The notes below the pieces were generated by a model. That model had not been told where the DNA came from. It ran no database searches and saw only the letters and a list, made by a program, of their open reading frames with translations. Position numbers and translations under genes: made by a program. A stretch of DNA of 64,000 nt from positions 2,852,001 to 2,916,000 of the forward strand of contig JBBMOL010000018.1 in assembly GCA_037954665.1 (NCBI GenBank), given 5' to 3'. Each line of letters begins with the position of its first letter. The first letter of the stretch is position 1. This document shows positions 1-12,006 of this stretch, piece after piece. The DNA is from Laguncularia racemosa. Its lineage: Eukaryota > Streptophyta > Magnoliopsida > Myrtales > Combretaceae.

Positions 1-650
1 ATACTCCACACACCCTACACCTTCCATACACGTATACACATACTCCACACATCCCACACCTTCCATACACATACATACCCTCACACGCCACATGGCATCC
101 ACACACATACACACACACACACAAACTGCACTTACCACACACTATCCATATGCATACACTCCTCTCGCACACACCACATATCATTCCATATACATACACT
201 TTGCCTACACCTCACACCCATACACACACACATGCCGCACACACCACATACACATATCGTACACCTTACATCACCTTATGCACATACGCACATACTCATA
301 AGCATTACACATACACGATTCCTCCTTCCTTACACATACACATACCCTTCCACCACACTCTCATATACCCATAGGCACATCCTTGCACACCACACATCAT
401 CACCTACATATACACACATCGTTACACACACCATACACTATCACCCACACATACACACATCTCCATATACATCACACCCACCTTCTGTATCCCCACACAC
501 ATATCCACACCACCTACCATTTCAATACACATACACACATACTCACACACTATACACTTACCTCCTCCTTTCCCACACATACACACGTACCCGCACTCCT
601 TACACTCCTTCCATACACATTTACACATACCCACACACACCTTTACATCT
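1..650. repeat. CA/TA-rich degenerate minisatellite (ACAC, ATAC words)
   Basis: Dominated by CATACACATAC, CACACACC and CCTTCCATACAC words, with almost no G on the plus strand. The longest open frames here are His/Thr/Tyr strings forced by the repeat and are not genes. It is the same tract as 53690-54775 in the second X copy. Confidence 0.85.
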
Positions 651-1350
651 AATTTCCCATTCTTTTCCTTCTTTCTCCCGCCAACTCCTTTTTCCTCTTC
701 CTTTTTCTCCCTTTCTACTGCAACTGCCTGCTGCCACTGTTGGGTAATTATCATCTTTGCTGCCATTGTTGTGGTTGTTATGGTCATTACTATTGCCACA
801 GTTGGGGTCACCATTATTGCTGCTATTGGGGTCACCCTTGTTGCAACAGTTGTGGTTGTTGTTCTCCCCCTTCATACACACACATAGAGTTGTAACAGGC
901 CAGCTCCTCCACCTCACGCACATACAAACACATCGCTGCACCTCATAACCCTCCCTTCTTCGCTGGCCCGTCATCTGCTTACGTTGGAGACCAGATCACC
1001 ATGGAGGCTTGGATGTTGCTATCATCGTTGCAATTGTTGTGCTCGTCGTTGCTGTTGCTATTTTCAAGGATGTTGCCGCTATTGCTATTGTTGTTACTCT
1101 TGTGGATGTTGCTGCTATTGGGATCGTTGTTGTAGTTGCTATAGGGATTGCCTTTGCTACTGCTGTTACGGTTATTGCAACCGTAGTTGTCATCGCTACT
1201 GCCATTGTTGTTGAGATCCTTGCTGTTGCTATCTTAGAGCTGAGCCATCTGTGCTCGACGAGATTAGCCGCCCCCGTGGTCATCCTTTGTCACGCCCTCT
1301 CATTGTTGCTGCCACCGTTTGGAAGGATAGGATGTTGCAGCAGATTTTGA
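651..1350. repeat. Pyrimidine-rich tract and GTTGCT/GCTATT triplet-like low-complexity region
   Basis: Positions 655-720 are C/T-rich. Positions 720-870 and 1009-1240 are built of GTT, GCT, ATT and GTG words, giving an all-hydrophobic Val/Ala/Ile frame on the plus strand. The matching positions in the other X copy (54780-55010) keep the composition but not a reading frame, so this is a structural part of the LTR rather than a protein gene. Confidence 0.7.
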
Positions 1351-3445
1351 AAATCTTTTTGTTTTTTTGTTTACAGTTATGTATATATATATATATATTT
1401 ATATTATATTTTGATTATATTTTATATTATAACTGTCTCTATTTAAATATTTTGCTCGTATATAAAAATATCTTAAAATTTTATATTTTTAGCATTTTAT
1501 TATGAAAGCTTACGTTTAAGCTAATCTAATTATCTCAAATATAAATATTCACTCTAAATTTTCATTTAAAATTTCTAGATCTATAATTTAAATTAATTTC
1601 ATTGTTTAACCTAATATCATTTGAAAATTATGTTTCGGAGAATTTATACTTCTAATTGTTTAAATTTTTAAAACTTATTATTATTACAAAATAAAATAAT
1701 ATTTATTATTTTATTTATTTTCTGTAAATGTTCATATAGCTTTTTGAAATTTTTAAGACTTTACATGACAAATTCAACAACACGCCTATAGAAATGAAAG
1801 TTCAGCACATAAGTAAGTTATTCAACCACCTGAAACTAATCTAAGACCAACTATACCAGAATTTAAATTAAACAACTTACGTTTTTTAGTTATGGTTTCT
1901 TTTGGCAAAGTCTTCGACTCCTCGGTTTTTAGATTCGTTTTCTTGATTTGATGATATCAGGGACCTGAAATGCGCAAAATAAGAGTTGAACATATCGAAT
2001 TCTACTAGTACATATGAGCAAAAGCAGATCTTGAAAGGAATTCGGAATTCGGAAACACAACTAGACTGTGAATAATGAGTTGCAGCAATTTTGATGTTAG
2101 TAGGTTGTAGAAGGAAATCTTGATGTGAAACTCGACTTCTTTTACCAATTTCTCGAAACTAGGAATCCGATGGAAGTTACGGAATTGAGTTTCGTTGAGA
2201 CTTGAGTGATAAATAGTGAGTAGAAGTAGCCAGATGGGGGTTTGGCTTCATATCGGCTGACAAAGGTGAAGGAGAAACTTCGTACTGGCTGATATGTATC
2301 GATGCACACACACAAAAAACGATTGCTTCAATATTGGGTTTGATAATAGTCAAGGAGCCGCATCTTCTTGAACTTACTTTACATGTGGCTCTTTGTAAGA
2401 GTACAAAAGGGATGGTGCTGTGATACTTTTCTTTTGCTACGAAGTTCACCCCAGAATAAGTATTGAGGATGGAAAATTTTAGGTCCCAACAATACGTGCA
2501 TTATTAGTCTCTTAATTACAATATTTTTCAATAAACTTTACACACAGTCTAATTATAATTTATAAAATATGTATATTCATTTAAAATTATTATTTTGTTA
2601 CCTTAACTTGTATGCTTGCTATCTCCTATTTGTTTATAAAATTATTCGTAATGTCCCGATTGATGCATCTATCAAAACTCCACATTTTCGTTAGCGCACA
2701 TATGATCATAGAAACACTACATTACATTTACCCTTATGATCCTATGATTTTATTAATCATACTTATATTCAGTGTCTTGGAATTAGACTACCAATGTCAT
2801 TATGATATTGTCATTACTAATATATATAGACGAAGTATTCTTAGGACTCTAAAATATATTCTGGTTATTATACTTTAATTATAGTTATAGACAATTGATA
2901 GAATACAATTTTATATGTTTAGATATATAAAAGATACTTTTATATAAACAACTCTCTCTCTTTATATATGATCTTTAAGTATAATCTTAACATATTTCCC
3001 TTTTCCTTTTTTTGTGAAATAATGTTTGCAGGTTAAAAGAAAAAAATTCTTTTTCTAAAATACTATAATATTAAGTGCAAAAATATGTATTACCTTTAAA
3101 CTTCTTTGCTTATGTACACAAAGATGATGATAACCAAACCGAGCATATTACACAGGCAATAACGTATACTTATATTTTCTGTATAACGTACTACATATTT
3201 GTCTATAAACAATTATTTATATATTTATATAAGTAATTGAAAAATTGGTAACAAGTAACACTCAATATTATATCAAAACATAAAGTTATAATCTTTGCAT
3301 GAAATACTATTTATATTCATTTAATTTATATATAATAAGTAGTAGATTAATATAATTATGAAAGCTTTCAAAAGTAGTTAATACAATGAGGGATAAAATA
3401 TAACTATAAATTGTATGGAAAACATTTTGTATATAAGCAGTACCA

Positions 3446-3447
3446 TA

Positions 3448-3503
<56 letters not shown>
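3446..3503. repeat. Compound microsatellite (ATAC)n(AT)n
   Basis: An uninterrupted run of ATAC units passes directly into an AT dinucleotide run. Confidence 0.95.
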
Positions 3504-3504
<1 letters not shown>

Positions 3505-4265
3505 CTTTTATCTATGTACATGTGCCAACACATTTCCGCATATAATTATAAATATTGTAACGGAACATATCAAATTGCAATTGTAATTATATATAAAGAT
3601 TAGTTTATATATATACGGAAGCATTCAAAAAATAATTGTTACTTTGAATATAATTATAAATTAAATAGGAGATACTTGTTAACATATATAAATACATAAT
3701 AAATATATATACTTATATTATAATAGACAACCATTTTGAAAATACTATATTGGTGTAAATTTATATATCAACACTTTGTTCACATAAATATGTACATAAT
3801 AATACGGCATGTTTTAAAAATACGGTATTAGACATAAATTATAAATTATATATTTATACAACTTTTATTTAGGTGTTTCAAAACTTTTTGATACACTTTT
3901 CTTAAGGTTAGTTTCTTACAGTATTCTAAATTTTTATTATCAACCTCTCTAAAGGCTCCAAAAAGTCAAAGTCACATGAGAATATTTTTCACAATCATAT
4001 TCTAGAAGCACTTATAGTTATTCTAAAATAGTTTCTAGAAATTTTCAGGATATTACATGAATTATTAGGTTTCATGGGGAATTAGAATTACATAATAAAG
4101 TATCTATATCAACGGAGATTTCCAAAATTAAGAGAAATTATGAATATTAAGAATAATTACAATGACTAAGGCAAGATTACATAAAGGTATTCTAAAAAAT
4201 ATTAAATGAGAATTACAAACTAAAATGACGAATTAGAGAGTTATAAAGTTTGTGGGCAATTACAA

Positions 4266-4295
4266 ATATATATATGTATGTATGTATGTATGCAT
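4266..4295. repeat. Microsatellite (AT)n(GTAT)n
   Basis: A short AT run is followed by about five TATG units. Confidence 0.9.
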
Positions 4296-4780
4296 ATAGT
4301 AAAAATATATAACTTTATGAAATGAAAAAAGGTAAAAATATAGAATAATCTATAGGGGATTTGCAAATTATAAATGAGATTTACGAATAGTAAGGATTTT
4401 ACAAGATAAAAAAGAATCACAAAAAGGTCAATTGCATCGTACACTAGATAATATCTCCTAACCATCTTTTATTAAAATACCCTCAAATATTCAATTACCT
4501 TAAGGTCACTCTTATAATTTGATTCTAAAATTTTAATTTATCTTCCAAATTGTCTTTTAAATTATCGCTTATTCCAATTTCACTTTTTTTTGGGTTAACA
4601 TTACTTGAATTGAGTTATACCATTTTTAGGATTTTTTAATAACAACTGAAAATAAAGAATAAACTGCCACTAGTATATCATCCTTAACTTTCTTTTTTCC
4701 CTTGTTGTGAAATTTGACAGTTTTAAACCTTTGATTATAAGAAATATCAAAATTTTCATTGCAAAACAAGAGAAAGATAG

Positions 4781-4873
4781 CCGTTTGCACGAAGATGATG
4801 ACCAACATATGAACACAGCGTGAGACAAGATTGTGAAGCGTTGTACCTCAGCATCCGTTTTCAATAAAAGTAC
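4781..4873 (+). pseudogene. Left half of an exon-like stretch split by G1
   Basis: Composition changes abruptly here from roughly 25% GC to nearly half GC, right after an intron-like AT-rich tract ending AAAGATAG. One frame is open apart from a single TGA that would be a CGA with one C-to-T change. The segment stops at the left TSD of G1 (4869-4873, AGTAC) and its continuation lies beyond 13944. I do not recognise the product. It may be a captured or pseudogenised host exon; composition and position are the only support. Confidence 0.3.
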
Positions 4874-5488
4874 TATAACACCTTGAAACTTAAGTAACAC
4901 TACTGTTCACTGTATGTCCTTATTACTTAAGAACACATTAAGGCTATAGACCTCATTTGATACCACTTAATCTTGTAATTTCTATAGCCAAAATCCACTA
5001 TACTCAATATATCTAACATTATATAAATACAATTTAATTTCATCCTTCAAACCTTGAAACTAATTTAACATAAAATCCATAATCAACATCTGACACAATG
5101 AAATAATTATAAAACACTATTCTATTTTCCTCTAAGAGATCAATGTTCATTACATATATGTAACTCAACTTCTCCTAAAGTCTATTCATCATAGTAATAA
5201 TGAAAATCATCTTCTTCCTCTCCCTCTGGTTCATTCACTCCCAAGTTACCTTCTTGGTTATCAACTCCCTTAGTACCTGTATTTAAAAAAATATATATTC
5301 TTAAGGGGTAAGTTAATGGTGAGTACATATAACACAAGTACACACACATGAACACTCATAAACTTAATTCACATATATTATATAGAACTTAAATAACAAG
5401 TAACTATTTCATGATATACTTTAAGCCCAAACGCAACAGTAGGGTACTTATAACCACCTCAACATACTTAAACATTTGGAACATGAAC

Positions 5489-5767
5489 TAGTGATAGAAA
5501 CTGCCACCACAAGCTCTACACCCATGACCTCTTAAACTTTAAATGTAGTGATAGGAACTGCTACTATAGGCCTCACACCCATGAACCTTAAACCATGCAC
5601 TAGTGATGGAACTACCAACATGGGCATCACACCCATTATCCTTAAGCCTTAAATGTAGTGATGGGAACTGCTACTACGAGCTCTACACCCAAGAACACTT
5701 AAACCTTAAATGTGGTAATAAGAACTGCCACTACGGGCCTGACACCCGTGAACACATAAACCTTAAA
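5489..5767. repeat. LTR minisatellite, about five units of roughly 56 bp
   Basis: Successive units each contain GTGATGGGAACTGCCACTA-like and CACACCCATGAAC-like words followed by CTTAAACCTTAAA. The other G1 LTR has about three units at 12621-12787, and the G2 LTR has about four in reverse orientation at 30985-31215. Confidence 0.8.
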
Positions 5768-6204
5768 CTTAACGCAGTTCATTTCCAAGCATAACTCCAC
5801 TAAAGACAACGTTACACAAGGATCATTAGGGCACTCTTTAAGAATTTGCCACTATGGGCTCCTAGGTCGAGCTAAGTATATACAACAACTTAAATACTTA
5901 AGTCGATTCATTCAACTTAATCAAATTCAACACGCATGCTAACTCAAACAAGCACATAACAACAAATAATTACACGTACTTGGATTCTTAGTCTTAAGCA
6001 CAATAGGTCTTAAAATTGAGATAATCTTTAATCTATCAAAACAATAATGATCTCCACTTAGTACTAATCTAATAAAAATATAAATTTCTTAATTCTCTTA
6101 GGCTATTGGATTTTTTAAGGTTTTACTAGCTATCTAGGTTGCGTGAAAGTTTGTTTAATTAGAAAAGAAATCGGGAAAACAAAGTTTCTCTAAGTATATA
6201 GTTG

Positions 6205-6435
6205 TGTTTGAGACCATGCACTTTAGCACAGTTAGATTATATGGTCGTGTTGCATGGTCATGTATTTTTCTGCAAGTTGTAGCATTTGACATGCCTTGGT
6301 ACACGGATGTATTAATGGTCATGTACCTTTCTATGCACTTTAGCATTTTGGCACGCCCTAGTACATAGTTGTATTGATGGTCATGTACCTTTATACACAC
6401 ATGCATTCCAGCATGGGTAAATACACGAGTGTGTA
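6205..6435. repeat. Second LTR minisatellite (CATGGTCGTGT-type core)
   Basis: Degenerate tandem units with ATGGTCGTGT, ATGGTCATGTACC and GCACTTTAGCA words. The equivalent array is at 13180-13395 in the partner LTR and is expanded at 30090-30540 in G2. Confidence 0.65.
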
Positions 6436-6984
6436 CTTGACCGTGTTTCCCATTTTCCTTCATGAATCCTAATTTTTGTCTTCCTAATTTGTTCCAATTC
6501 TTAAATCCCTTAATCTTATGCTTAATTGAATCCTAAAACATGAAGTTTGTAATCAAATTTCATAAGTTAGGGGACTTACTTCTCAATTTTTGTGAATAGA
6601 ATCCTTAATCGGTTGATCATTGTGCTTGTCCCATCCCATCCTTAATCTAGATTTTAATTGAACAAAGCGATGGAAATTGATTAAATCTTAAATTTCACAT
6701 GCGAAATAACCATTAATTCATTAAACCTCTTACCTGATTTACTCATATTCATCCTTGTGGTTCGCTAGGTCACCTTGTACTCTAGAGAGCGTTTTCCCTT
6801 TCTCTTACTATGTCACTATGCAAAATGGTAAAAGGAGGCACTCTAGGTCAAATTGGAGTATATATACTCTTCTTGCAAAATGATCCATTTACCCCTCATT
6901 TTATATAATTTTCCATCTTTAACCTTGGTTTATGTTTTATAATATACCCTATATAAAATAATTATATGGCTATTTGCATTCTCA

Positions 6985-7000
6985 GCATCCCTCCCTGCCT
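6985..7000 (-). other. Polypurine tract of G1
   Basis: The plus strand reads CATCCCTCCCTGCC, so the minus strand is purine-rich (GGCAGGGAGGGATG) a few bases before the 3' LTR, where second-strand priming occurs in LTR elements. Confidence 0.65.
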
Positions 7001-7004
7001 ATAA

Positions 7005-8380
7005 AAACTTTCATCTTCGAAAGTATCTGATTCTAGAAGAGTTCTAAATACTTATTTCTCATCTCTTCTTCCAATTCCCACATCACTTCTCATTCGGTTT
7101 GATTTGTTCATTGCACTTTGATGTAGGGAATCGTTCTCCTTCTTAACACTTGTTCTTTTTTGTCTACAAATTTGACTACTCTTTCCATAAAAGACAAGTT
7201 TAGCTACACATTTAATGGCTTCAAAGCCACTACATGATCTGGGTTGGGTACATATTTGTTCAATATGGATACATGGAATACATATGTACCCCAACTAAAC
7301 TTAGCGGAAGAGTAAACCTATAAGCTATAGTACCCACTCTTTCCAAGATCTCAAATGGGCCTATATATCTTAGGTTTAACTTCCCCCTCAAATTAAATTT
7401 GATCACCCCTTTAGCTAGAGAAACTTTCAATAGGACCGTATCTCTTACCTGGAACTCTAAGGGGTATCTTCCCTTGTTTGTATAGTTCTTTTATCTTGAC
7501 TAAGTTGTTTATATCCCCTGCTTATTTAGTTTCACCTTATTTACTACCTTTTAGACTAATTTTGGTCCCAACATCTGCCTTTCTCCTACTTCATCCTAAT
7601 GTAGTGAGGATCTGTACTTGCTTCCATAATGATCCTCATAAGGAACCATCTAGATGATTTCTTAGTAGCTATGTATGCTCATTCTAGTTACCTCCAAAAT
7701 CTAATGTACATGCTCTGAGCAAATCTTTTAGTATTTGTATGGTCCTCTTAGATTAACCATCCCTCTAAGGGTAAAATATAGTGTTGAACTATAGTTTAGT
7801 ACCTAAAGCTTTGTGTAAGTTGCTCCAAAATTCGCCTACAAACCTTGTATCTCTATCAAAAGTCATGGTCACTAGTACTCCATGTAAACTGACTATCTCC
7901 CATATGTATATCTAAATCAGTTTCTTTGGTTTGTATCCTATTTTAATAGATAAAAAATGAGTAAACTTAGTTAACCTATCTACTATTACCCAAATTGCTT
8001 CTTTCTTTTCTTTAGTAATTAGAAAGGCTATAATAAAGTTCATTATCACATGTTCCCATTTCCATTTTGGTACTAAAAGAGATTGTTATTCTCCAGCTGG
8101 TTTCTGATGCTCTATTTTGATTTGCTAGCATGTAAGGCATCATCTAAATACTCAACTATCTCCCTTTTTCATGTTCTTCCACCAGTAGTGACTCTTCAAG
8201 TCCTTATATATTTTAGTACTTCCCGAATGTATTATGTAGGCTGGATAATGTGTCTCTTTCATTATCTCTCTTTTCAATTTTATATCCCCCAGCACACATA
8301 ATCTAGTTCCATATCTCAAGATCCTCTCTACATCTAAGTTGAATTCCAAAGTCTTACCTTATTCCATTCTACTCTTGATT
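7005..8380 (-). pseudogene. G1 integrase with chromodomain-like C-terminus, decayed
   Basis: Integrase inserts the element cDNA into the chromosome. On the minus strand the zinc-binding domain is visible at 8110-8349: residues GTRLCVLGD, THYPAYIIHSGS and YKDLKSHYWW, then the C-x2-C pair of CLTC with a stop replacing the next residue. The core follows at 7690-8060 and the GKVPLEF-type region near 7450. At 7010-7300 the frame ends with a VFHVSIL-YVPNPDHV segment, a chromodomain-like block (VLRRRTIP, then MWELEEEMRNKY) and the terminal KVFIGREG. Several frame changes and stops interrupt it, so it cannot be active. Order and spacing match G2. Confidence 0.8.
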
Positions 8381-10500
8381 TCTTAGATATCTTTCTCTTC
8401 TACTTGGCCAATCTTGATTTTGTCCCTTATGGTTAGCTGTATACATAAAGTAGCCATTTTTGCTACCACTTTTTGAGTTAAAATCTCTAACTTCAATTTA
8501 CACATGTCTTCCAATAACTCCCTTTGTGAAGTGATAGGAGTGGTTACATCACCTTGTTTCTTTGTACTAAGGACTTCTGCCACCACATTGGCCTTTCTTA
8601 GATGGTATTGAATTTCTAAGTCATAGTCTTTGATCAACTTTAACCATCTCCTCTATCTCATATTCAACTCCTTTTTGTGTGAAGATATAGTTCAAGCTCT
8701 TGTGATAGATGAAGATTTTACACCTCTCTTTATATAGGTAATGCCTTCATTTGCTTTAAGGTTAGTACCACAGCTACTAACTCTAAGTCATGAGTTGGGT
8801 AATTCTTCCCATAAGGCTTTAGTTGGTGAGATGCATAAGCTATCACTTGCTCCCCCTTACATTAACACACATTGTAGCCCTTAAACTAAGGCATCACTAT
8901 ACACTATAAATTCTTCTCCACTCTTAGACAATGTTAGAACTAGTGCTGATATGAGTTTCTCTTTGAGTGTTTGAAAGCTAGCCTCACATCAGTTATCCTA
9001 CTCAAACCTTACATTTCTCTATGTCAACCTAGTGAGAGAAGTTGCTATCTTAGAAAGTCCCTCTACAAACTTTCTATAGTAGCTTACTAAACCTAAGAAG
9101 CTTTTTATATCCATGACTATCTTTAGTCTATGCCAATCCACTATAGCTCTCACCTTTTCTAAGTTTACAAATATCCTATCTTTGTTAATCACATGATCTA
9201 AGAAAACCATCTACTTCAACCAAAATTCACATTTATTAGATTTAGCATATAGTCTTTCTTCTTATAGCACGTCTAGCACTAATCTCAAGTGTTCTTCATG
9301 TTCTTCATTACTTCTTGAGTATATCAGGATATCATCTATAAAGACGATTATAATTTTTTTTAGAAAATCTTCGATACTCTATTCATTAGATCCATGAATG
9401 CTATAGGTGCATTAGTTAATCTAAAGGGTATCACCAAGAATTCATAGTGCCCATATTTGGTCTTAAAGGTTGTTTTCTAGATGTCTTCTTCTTTATTTCT
9501 CAACTAGTGGTATCTTGATCTTAGGTTTACTTTTGAAAACACTTAAGCTCCCTATAGTTGGCCAAACAAGTCATCTATCTAGGGAGAGGATATGTATTCT
9601 TAATAGTGACCCTATTCAGCTCTCTATAGTCTATACAGAGTCTCATGTTTTCATCTTTGTTCTTAACAAACAAGACTAGCATACCCCATGGAGACACTAG
9701 GTCTTATGAAACCCTTATTCTGTAACTCTTGTAACTATTTCCTTTGTTCTTCTAATTCTACTAATACCATCCTATAGACTGGTTTTGATGTTGGTATTAT
9801 GCCCTGTATTAAGTCAATACTAAATTCTATCTCCCTAGTTAAGGGTAAACTAGGAAGGTTTATAGAAACACTTTTGGGAATTCTCTCACTATAGGTACCG
9901 CTTCCAACTTGGCTTCTTCACTAGCTTCAACAAATACAGTTGCCAGTACATTCCTTCCCCACATCTCATAAGTGGGTAATCTAGTGGATCTCTAAACTTT
10001 CAATTTATACTTGAAATACTCTTCTCCTAGTATATTAAGTTGCACCACCATGTTGTGATGGTGGCCTGGTATTTTAACAACCAATTGTCACTCAAAATGA
10101 TGCCAAACTCTATCATCTTTAAGAATAGGAGCTCTGTTGGTATCGCCCAACCCTATATCTCTATTCCCACTCCTTTACATATTCTACGTATCCTCCCTCC
10201 AACTCCTAAAGAAGTACTAATAGCTAGGCTATCATTCATGTACTCAACATCTAATGTACATGCACATACAAAATTTTTAAACACATGGGATGCAGATGCA
10301 CCAGTATCAAAACAATACATAGGCATTGCAGGAATATACTGGAAGCATACCTATAATGTTGTCTATGTTAGGGATGTCCTAAACCTGCTACTATTAGATA
10401 GCAAACACCCTAGTAGGAACTCGTATCCAAAGCTCCCTACCTGTGGTCTACTACCCTATCCCCTCACTAAAGGTCTGGTTGCCTATTAAGTTGAGGTTAC
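8381..10500 (-). pseudogene. G1 protease, reverse transcriptase and RNase H, decayed
   Basis: The aspartic protease is marked by FDTGASASHV at about 10280-10325, the catalytic DTG being kept. RT follows toward lower coordinates: the active-site FIDDILIYS lies near 9320-9350, and the VFLDHVINKDRI to SYYRKFVEGLSKIATSLTRL segment is an open frame at 9019-9210. RNase H ends with KDYDLEIQYHLRKANVVAEV at 8560-8637, the usual last motif of this domain. The fragments lie in different frames, with stops mostly at Gln and Trp codons. They copied the element RNA to DNA when active. The antisense plus-strand ORFs over this region are shadows. Confidence 0.85.
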
Positions 10501-10584
10501 CTGATTCCTTACTTGTCCCTAAGGATAGTTAACCACTTTGTGTCCCCTTTACTAACATACATGACAAATGATTAAGGAAACTGA

Positions 10585-11608
10585 CCTCTCAATACAATGC
10601 CTGCTAATGTGTCATGTCTTCCTACAAGAGAAGCATTCACTATCTAGATATCTACTCTCTCAACTCATATAGCCCATAACACCTAGTACATTTGACATTT
10701 GAGCCTATTGTAGGAAGTGCCAAAGGCACTAGTCTAATATGTAGAAGAGGGGCTGCAACACTTTGTGTTTTGTTCTTATACATATGAGGTCTCTTTCCTT
10801 TATCTTGCCCCATTCCTCGAGAGGCAAGTTTGTTTCCCAAAGCTATTGTTGCTCTACAGGTCTTTTGTTCTTCTATACTTTTCTGCTTTGCTTAAGGTAC
10901 TTAACCTTATCAACCACTTTAGCATAGGTATTTAGTTGAAAGGTCCTAACTTCATGTCAAAGATCCAAATCCAAGCCTCTTAGAAATCTTCTAGCCTGAG
11001 ATCTATCATCATTATAAACATTTTCAGGTAAAAATTAGATTAGGCAGTTCAATTCCACCATATTCTTCTACTATTTGGTCCCTTTGCTCATAGTTATAGT
11101 ACTCATTTTCCATTCTATCCTTAGAGTTGTTGGGGAAGTACCTCTAATAGAATAATTCTCGGAGTACTACCTAGTTCATGCATTCCTTAACTAGTCTAAG
11201 AACTGAGGCCCACCATTTTGTTATAGTTCCTTTTAGCATAAATGCAAAATAATTGACCTTTTTATCTTTAGGTATCTAAAAGACGACAAATGTTTTCTCC
11301 ATTTCCTATACCCAATCCTCAACTTTGATTAGGTCATCCACCTTTAGGTTAAACTCTTCAGCTACTCTGATGAATCTATCAAAGTTGATGGGTTCATTAA
11401 CATTCTAGCGCTATGGGATATTTGGTGCTTGATGTTATTGTGCTAATAGTCCCACCAAATAATTCACAGTTTGCAGCAACCAAACTATCTCTTCAACCAT
11501 CTAACCCTTTTCCCCCTATGGCTACTAATTTTGAATATCCTCCTCATTAAGGCTACCATGTCTAACACTCCTTCCTATGCCTGATCCGGTGATTCTTCTT
11601 AGAGGCAT
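10585..11608 (-). pseudogene. G1 gag nucleocapsid/capsid, decayed
   Basis: A minus-strand start at 11608 opens MPLRRITGSG, the usual basic start of chromovirus gag. After interrupted sequence come EPINFDRFIRVAEEF (about 11310-11390) and FAFMLKGTITKWWASVLR (about 11190-11250), recognisable as the retrotransposon gag domain with its paired tryptophans. At 10590-10640 a CCHC zinc knuckle retains all four ligands (CFSC, then H and C with the expected spacing) despite an adjacent stop. Gag forms the virus-like particle and binds RNA. Stops and at least one frameshift make this copy dead. Confidence 0.75.
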
Positions 11609-11987
11609 TCAGTTAAGAAGAGACAACTAAATAGACTTAAGGTTAATGTCAACCAATGTTAGTATATAAATACCCTTACACATGATTTCATACTTAGATA
11701 TGCATATCACTTAGTAGTTGAAAGAAATGCAAGTAAAATAATAATACAAGAAAATAATTTAATAAATAATTAAGCATCCCATAACCTTACCCACTCTCTC
11801 TATGTCTCATTATCCTATAAATCAAATGGTTAATCACTCTAAAAATCACAATCTATTTTCTACGGTTTGAAACTTATATTTATTGATCAACACTTAGTTT
11901 TAAGCATTATCAAACCTAATTACTTTAGGATCATCAACTTATGCTTTATAGATTAAAACTTAAGTCCCTAAAGATCATTAAACCTAT

Positions 11988-11999
11988 GCTCTAATATTG
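11988..11999 (-). other. G1 primer-binding site (initiator tRNA-Met type)
   Basis: The minus strand reads CAATATTAGAGC eight bases inside the 5' LTR. The canonical plant site is TGGTATCAGAGC; the differences are mainly transitions. The downstream ATAGGTTT matches the context of the T-A site. Confidence 0.6.
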
Positions 12000-12006
12000 T
12001 ATAAGC

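Larger units (their letters stand above)
1..1765 (+). mobile_element. 3' part of a long CA-rich LTR (family X, first copy)
   Basis: Second copy of the repeat found at 53590-56217. Shared blocks occur in the same order: CA-rich tract, pyrimidine-rich tract, a GTTGCTGCTATTG-type triplet region, the words GCAGATTTTGAAAAT, then a long AT-rich block with the common phrase AGCATTTTATTATGAAAGCTT (1491-1511 here, near 55665 there). The copy ends GAAATTTTTAAGACTTTACA at 1765, against GAAATTTTCAGGACATCACA at 56217, so both finish in CA as LTRs do. No primer-binding site follows 1765, so this is a solo or 3' LTR rather than a 5' LTR. The left end lies outside the window. The LTR reading is inferred from the termini and from the insertion geometry of the second copy. 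Confidence 0.6.
1766..4780. other. AT-rich DNA, no recognisable gene
   Basis: About 3 kb of very AT-rich sequence. The ORFs are short and match nothing I recognise on either strand. It contains two microsatellites, listed separately, and at 4036-4056 a phrase resembling an LTR end (GAAATTTTCAGGATATTACA) without a convincing partner. Confidence 0.6.
4874..6978 (-). repeat. G1 3' LTR (left copy)
   Basis: Aligns with 12007-13939 nearly end to end: for example the shared word TAATTTAACAT at about 5062 and 12189, and CCTTGGTTTATGTTTTA at 6921 and 13890. On the plus strand it runs from TATAACACC (decayed TGTAAC) to GCTATTTGCA. A TATA-like GTATATATAC lies at 6857-6867 on the promoter side. It is 2,105 bp, slightly longer than the partner because it carries more internal minisatellite units. 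Confidence 0.85.

Noticed and set aside
1009..1350. 113-codon hydrophobic ORF resembling a membrane protein
   Set aside because: It is made of GTT, GCT and ATT triplet repeats, and the frame is not kept in the second X copy.
4036..4056. Possible third X terminus, GAAATTTTCAGGATATTACA
   Set aside because: The upstream sequence does not align with the X LTR beyond this phrase.
10040..10489. 149-codon plus-strand ORF
   Set aside because: It is antisense to the G1 protease, whose DTGA motif is on the minus strand.
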